From Pleodorina starrii (Eukaryota; Chlorophyta; Chlorophyceae; Chlamydomonadales; Volvocaceae): a stretch of 64,000 nucleotides of DNA. Positions within the stretch are counted from its first letter, which is position 1. Every line of letters starts with the position of its first letter. The DNA is taken from contig BRXU01000049.1 of the NCBI GenBank assembly GCA_030267565.1, positions 434,001 through 498,000 of the forward strand, given 5' to 3'. The notes below the pieces were generated by a model. The model was not told the origin of the DNA and searched no databases. It saw nothing but the letters and a program-made list of their open reading frames with translations. Made by a program: the position numbers and the translations under genes. This document shows, one piece after another, positions 58,961 to 64,000 of this stretch.

Positions 58961-61197
58961 AGGGCTGGGGTAGCGGGCCGGACCAGAGGTCGTAGCGGCC
59001 GCTGGGCAGGCAGACCTGTTAAAGGCAGGCAGACCTCCCGGATTGTGTACTGGATGCTGGCTTTGACTGCGCGCGCGCTCCATTTGTGCTGAGTTACTAT
59101 TTCGCAGTTTGCAGCGAGCCCAAATGCTTAGTTTTGTAGGTGCACACTCGATTGCGAGCGTCCTAGCTGGCTGATCTAACCGATGACAGGCCCCGAGTAC
59201 ACGCCCTGGGGCTTGCGGGGCAGCCCGCTGTGTTATGACGAGCCAGCTTCGGCCGAACCGGTACATACGCCATCGTACATCCTCCCATACACTGCGCACT
59301 TTCATTTCTCGTCTGCGGACCCTAGCGAATAAGAAGGGGTCTTGATGACTTGAGACTGAAGAGTCGGTTTGGCATCCCGTGTCCATATCTGAGACATGAC
59401 ATGCGAGCTTACGTTTTGAGGGCCACATCACCTCGGGCGGAGTTGCATTCATGGCTTCAAGCTGCAGGCATGTTTTGTTTTTGGACCGCATTGCGTTTGC
59501 AAGATGGCGAGTATGTGCAGGGCCCTTGAATCGCCGGGCGAGGACTGACCCTGTGTTGAGTACCAGTCGATGCGCCTGTGGGTACTTTTGTGTGAAGCCA
59601 TGCGGGGCTGGCCGTGCAGGCTGTCCGGCTCTCTTGCCACCGTGTAGGGGCGTGCTGCTTGCGTGTGTGCTGCGTGCGCGTGTGCAACTAGTTTCTCTAT
59701 GCCGTAGCCCGTGCTAACATATTAACTGAACGGGTTGCATGAACGGGTTGCCCGTATTCGCAGTGTCCGAACATTGTCGTTGCGCTGTGTATGTCAGTTT
59801 TCGTGCTGCTGCGTTCTGGTTTCTAAGCGTGCGTCGTGCGGTTTGACGGTGTTTGCACTACCGGTATGGGAGACGTAAATTACGTACCATGGTCGATGCG
59901 GAGATGGCATGAAATGACATAACGCTCAAGGAGACCTAATGGCTTCACACAACGATGTACCATGTGAGGTTGGGGGAAGGCGTGTGTTTTTGGGCGTCGT
60001 GCAGCTGGGAGCACGGCGGCCCGTCAACTGTTCCGCATCGAGTCTTGTTCAACTCGAAGGGGGGCTAGCACTGTTCGACCGCGACAGCCCCCTGGTACAG
60101 ACCCGACACCCGGCTTTCTCAGGGTGTCCACCTGGGTCGGCGACTAGATCAACAATCGCGTCACTAGATCCGCACAGGATACCGGATTTTTGCGTGCTTG
60201 ACGCGTGTGGCATCGTTCGATCGTGAAAGTTCGCGAATGTTTACGATGTATCATACCGGGCTGCTGGATCTTCCTGTTGAAATCTTATGTGGGATGGCCC
60301 CCACAAAGCCCGCGTGAACGTGCGCCCGGCCCGCCTGAACAAAGTGTGCCGTCCGTATCCGCGCGTGCACAACAGTACCGGCAATAGTGGCTTCAGTGCA
60401 CTCCCGCAAGCGTTGTGCAAGGGCTGTGACCATTCTGCGTGTTACGGTGGACCTGAACGCATTACTAGGGTTGTAAACTTACGGCGTAATAGAACATTTG
60501 GACCCCTTATATTGCGTATAGCGTGATGTATCGTTATTTATGGTTTGGCGCGTCCATAGACCGACCGTAATGCTTACGGCCCGTACTGGTAGTCGTTTTT
60601 AGTGTCATCACGACACAACAACGGCAAACTACATCTTGAGCATCAGCAACAGTCGGCTGCCCCCCATGCAGCACCTGGTCTCACGCTGCTGAAGGCTCAC
60701 TGGTGGTGGCAGTCCACAGGAAAACCATACCATGATAGTCCGCCCGACGGTAGACTTCGGCCCGCCAACATCCACTCAAATCCTAGAGGCTTGTCGCGCA
60801 CAGCAGAAGGGCGCCGGTTGCATGAGAAGCATGTGCACGTGGCGAAAAGTTCGATCGCAACAAGAACGGGTACAGTGTCTGTCCACATCCATCAGTCGTG
60901 CCCTGCGCGCGCAACCTTGCCGGTCCCCCGCCAGTGACCACCCTGCAGAAAACCCTGCAGAAAAAAGCCACATCAACACCGATTGCTCTGTTCCGCCCCG
61001 GGGACTCCGTGGTCCCGAACCCATTCCACCGATTGGCATCCCCATTCACGCTGAGGGGGACACCCGCTCTACTCCCCGCCCCCGGCTCACGTACGACTAC
61101 ACTGACACGCTCTGCGTGGGAGGTGCGCGGGGTTCGTGCACGGTATGCGTGACGCGTACACCGCGGAATGGGGCGTCACGTCACGTCACGTCTGATT
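58961..61197. other. Convergent intergenic region, kinase-like (+) and EIPR1-like (-)
   Basis: 2.2 kb with no supported gene. An open plus-strand stretch of 95 codons starts at ATG 59939 but has no recognisable domain and no clear splice partners. The region 59700-60600 is moderately AT-rich. Confidence 0.45.
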
Positions 61198-64000
61198 TTA
61201 GATAAGAATCTTGTACTTGATGTTCTTGGGCACCCGGTTAATGGTGACGCGGCCATCGAATGACAGGCTGGCCAGCAGCCAGGGATCCGCATTGCTCCAC
61301 GCCATGCCGTACACGCTGTCCTCGTGCTCGTCCCAGCTGACCACCTTTCCGTCTAGGTCGCCAGACCTGCGTGAGGAGGGGAAAGACAAGGGGTTGGTGT
61401 CGGCTTCCTTGAAGCCGGAAAAAGGGCGGGGCCCCACTAAATCCGTACGGGTTAAGTTGAGTGCTAGGGCAGCGAGGGCGTGAAGTGTGAGAGTGTCGAC
61501 ATTCCTGCTGATAGACAGCCAGAGCTGTTTCCCGAAATGCCTGCTAGCCGAGTCGTTAGCAAGGCCTGCCGGCGCCGCGCGAAGCGCGTCATCCCGTCGG
61601 GTGCATGAGCGCATGTGCGCATCGACCGAAATACGGCATTTCCAAAGCGAGCGGCGAGGGCGCCAACTGTGAGAGTGTCGACATTCCTGCTGATAGGCAG
61701 CCAGAGCTTTATAGCTGAAATGCCTGCGGCTTCAGCAATCCGACCCATGTTTAGCATCGCGCGCCGTCTCGGCACTGTGCAACTCTTCCGGCCAGCGCAT
61801 TGGCTGAAGTTACATGACAGTAGACATGGAGTGTATGGAGTGTATCATTTACACATCACGCAGGCTGACTTGCCAATAGAAGGACAGCGGAACTGTTTGC
61901 GAGGGTTGCGACGACGTGCAGTTGCCGACGAGAGTGCACAGGCTTCGCTACTGAGGTATTCACCGTAGAGGAGGCTTGAGTGCTTTAACATTAGGACAGG
62001 GAACGTAGAAGTCCATCCCCTAGGTTGCCGACTGGACTTGTTGGGCGGCCCGCAGAAGACCGCTGCATCGTGCGTGCATTGGCGGCTTGGCACACAACAA
62101 CCAGCAGTTGGCACCTCATGGTTTGCTCCTTGCAACCTTTGTAATAGTAATATGCGTCAAGACGATCGGACCGGCAAGCAGAGCTGCTGTGGTGTGGTCG
62201 CGGGAAGAATGTTCGCAATGCAAACATAGTTTGTTGCCGAAACGAAGATTCATTTCACGCCGTCATGTCAGAATTCCACTTTGAGGAACGATGAATCTTC
62301 TGGAATTAATTATAGGCCGAGAGGTGTTGGTTTGACCTCGGCCTCGGTCCATGGAGACTGCCAAACTGGTTGGGTTCCTAAACGAGGTTGGGTTCCAATA
62401 ATAAATTTACCGTGCAATAAAGAATGTAATCTTTTACTTATGCAGCCTTTCCGATGGCCGAAAGTCTGCACTTGTTCAATTACTTCCATCCCACGTCCCA
62501 CGCACGCACGTCCCACACACGCACGCACGGACATGGGCAATCCTACAGGGCGGGGCCCCCCTGGGCGCTTCGCGCTGGGGCCCCGCCCAAAAAGGGGCCC
62601 ACACTACGGTAACAAGCCAAGAGCAGCACAAACAGCGGGCTTTTTGTGGAGGTATCGTCCGGCACCCCCAATGCTCCCATATTGCATCAACGGACATTGC
62701 TACCGTTGGGCATTCACATGCCGGCGCCCGTTGTCCCACGCAACACACACCTAGCTGCCGCTTCCCCCGATCCCAACCTAGCAAGTGTTCGGACCTGGCG
62801 GGTGCCTTGTGAGCCGCTGCCGCCGCCGCCGCACCACCCGCCACGCCGCCCGGGGCAGCCGTCGCGGCCCCCGTCGTCAGCGCCGGAGCAATGGCCGCCG
62901 CCGCGCCGCCCTCCGGAGTTGCGGCCGCGGGTCCCACTTGCGTGGCCAGGTTTGGCGTGTAGTACAGGTTGACGCAGCAGTCGGAGGAACAGGAGGCCAC
63001 CAACGAGTCGTGGACAGGGTTATAAGCCGCCCGCCACACCCAGTGTCGGTGGCCGCCCAGCTCCAGGAGGGCCTGACCAGGGTTCCTGCAATGTACGGCA
63101 GGAACGACGGCGGACCTCACAGTCTGAACTCGGCCTCAACAGCACGGCATCCTCAGCACAGGAGCGCGCGCTCCGCCGCGACGTCCAGGCGAACCAGACC
63201 GGGTTCCATCAATGGACGAGCACCAGAGCAGCACAAGACTGGATAGTGCGTGTGTGGGTTACTAGGCGCTGACCCCATCTACCGGTTCGCGATCTGTCAC
63301 ATCACAGTGATTGTCCCGGACCAACAAGGCAGGCCAGTCGATGTACCGATCGTCCATCACTGGGCTCCGCATTGCTTGCCAGAGGGGCAGGGGCTTCAGG
63401 CAATCCTGTGAGGACTCCTTACTTGGGGAGTCAGCGCCGTCCCTCAACCCGGGGCTGGGCCGGGCTTCCTGAACCCTACGGAGCGCCCACGAGTTCACAG
63501 TACTCCCCATGCGAGGCCCTGCAGCGTGAACCACGTGTCCGAATGTGCCCCAGTCCCACCCTCAGCTCAGAATGTCCATCCATACCCGCGGGATAGGTCC
63601 CAAATGCCAAACCCTTAGCCCCGTCCAGTCCCGACCAGTTCCCACCGCAGGTCCCAGACGCGCAGCTTGCAGTCGTCCCCAGCCGTCAGCACGCGCGTGT
63701 CGTTGTGCGGCGCGAAGCTGATGGAGCGGACCGGCATCTTGTGGGCCATTTTTATTTCCCCCATGGGTCGCACCAGGTTGCGCAAGTCCCAGGTCTGCAG
63801 GCAGGCGGGCCCAAGCTAAGCTCACTGGGGTCGCATACATTTGCAGTCGCACGGAACACCGCAGGATATGGTGGTTTATGAATGAAGCCAAATCAAAGCA
63901 AACATCTTTTGCCGCATTCGGAAATCCTTCACCCTTGGGAGGCGCCCGATGAGCGTACGGAGGTGGATCCAGCCCGCACTGAGCACCGGCTTCTCCCCCC
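61198..64000 (-). CDS. EIPR1: EIPR1/TSSC1-like WD40 protein, 3' exons (5' end off the window)
   Basis: Minus-strand exons 63794-63646, 63085-62795 and 61366-61198 join with phases 2 and 2. They encode the last WD40 blades: [59 protein letters not shown] and [17 protein letters not shown]. The hallmark C-terminus is [19 protein letters not shown] with [20 protein letters not shown], nearly the same as the end of animal and plant EIPR1/TSSC1 proteins. EIPR1 binds the EARP and GARP tethering complexes and supports endosome recycling and dense-core vesicle sorting. The acidic loop of homologues before the last blade is replaced here by an Ala/Gly/Pro-rich loop of about 55 residues. The donor at 62794 is an atypical GTCCGA but is needed for phase. 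Earlier exons lie upstream; a piece in 63959-64000 may be one of them. Confidence 0.87.
61472..61727. repeat. Pair of ~73-bp direct repeats in the EIPR1-like gene intron
   Basis: Copies at 61472-61543 and 61654-61727 share GCGAGGGCG, then TGTGAGAGTGTCGACATTCC, TGCTGATAG(A/G)CAGCCAGAGC and GAAATGCCTGC. They are about 90% identical, in the same orientation, separated by about 110 bases, inside the 1.43-kb intron between exons 62795 and 61366. Confidence 0.9.

Noticed and set aside
59939..60226. 95-codon open frame starting with MASHNDVPC
   Set aside because: No domain, no splice partner and no poly(A) context; too short to support on its own.
1..64000. CRISPR arrays, bacterial operons or prophage
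   Set aside because: The DNA is clearly eukaryotic nuclear; the tandem repeats have no spacers.

Overview
The window is nuclear DNA of a green alga, most likely a volvocine chlorophyte (Chlamydomonas/Volvox relatives). The evidence is GC-rich coding sequence, genes broken into many short exons with GT(GC)-AG introns, proteins full of Ala/Gln/Gly/Pro tracts, TGTAA-type poly(A) signals, very abundant microsatellites in introns, and a gene set that mixes plant-type proteins (LRR with an NNPGLCG cap, plastid-type ABC half transporter, NRESARR-type bZIP) with general eukaryotic ones. There are no bacterial operons, rRNA genes, CRISPR arrays or intact transposons. Exon models were built by hand from splice consensus, reading-phase continuity and recognisable protein motifs.

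Layout: (1) ~527-6493 (+): 3' part of an LRR protein gene with a 2580-bp uninterrupted GGAT array in one intron. (2) 7300-18856 (+): a 17-exon gene for a ~1808-residue, 12-TM FUSC/ArAE-like membrane protein with three microsatellite arrays in its introns. (3) 20649-23943 (-): MRG15-like chromatin reader, 7 exons. (4) 25226-27560 (+): multi-pass membrane protein of unrecognised family. (5) 27992-29014 (-): secreted single-domain thioredoxin/PDI protein with a 20-nt exon at the active site. (6) 29361-32066 (+): ankyrin-like protein. (7) 33813-40486 (-): 16-exon plastid-type ABCB half transporter, 869 aa. (8) ~41.0-47.8 kb (+): polyQ bZIP transcription factor, ends not fully resolved. (9) 51177-52217 (-): intronless Sed5/SYP3 Qa-SNARE. 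(10) 53059-58960 (+): 12-exon kinase-fold protein that has lost its catalytic motifs. (11) 61198->64000 (-): 3' part of an EIPR1/TSSC1-like WD40 gene that runs off the window.

From 20 kb on, the genes alternate strictly in strand, giving four divergent pairs that could share promoter regions (MRG/membrane protein, thioredoxin/ankyrin, ABC/bZIP, SYP3/pseudokinase) separated by convergent 3' ends. The genes do not form one pathway. SYP3 and EIPR1 both belong to Golgi/endosome trafficking, but nothing in the sequence shows that they act together.

The most interesting points are the degenerate kinase, three phase-supported GC-AG introns, the 20-nt active-site exon, the intronless SNARE gene, the very long pure GGAT array, and the unrecognised membrane protein.
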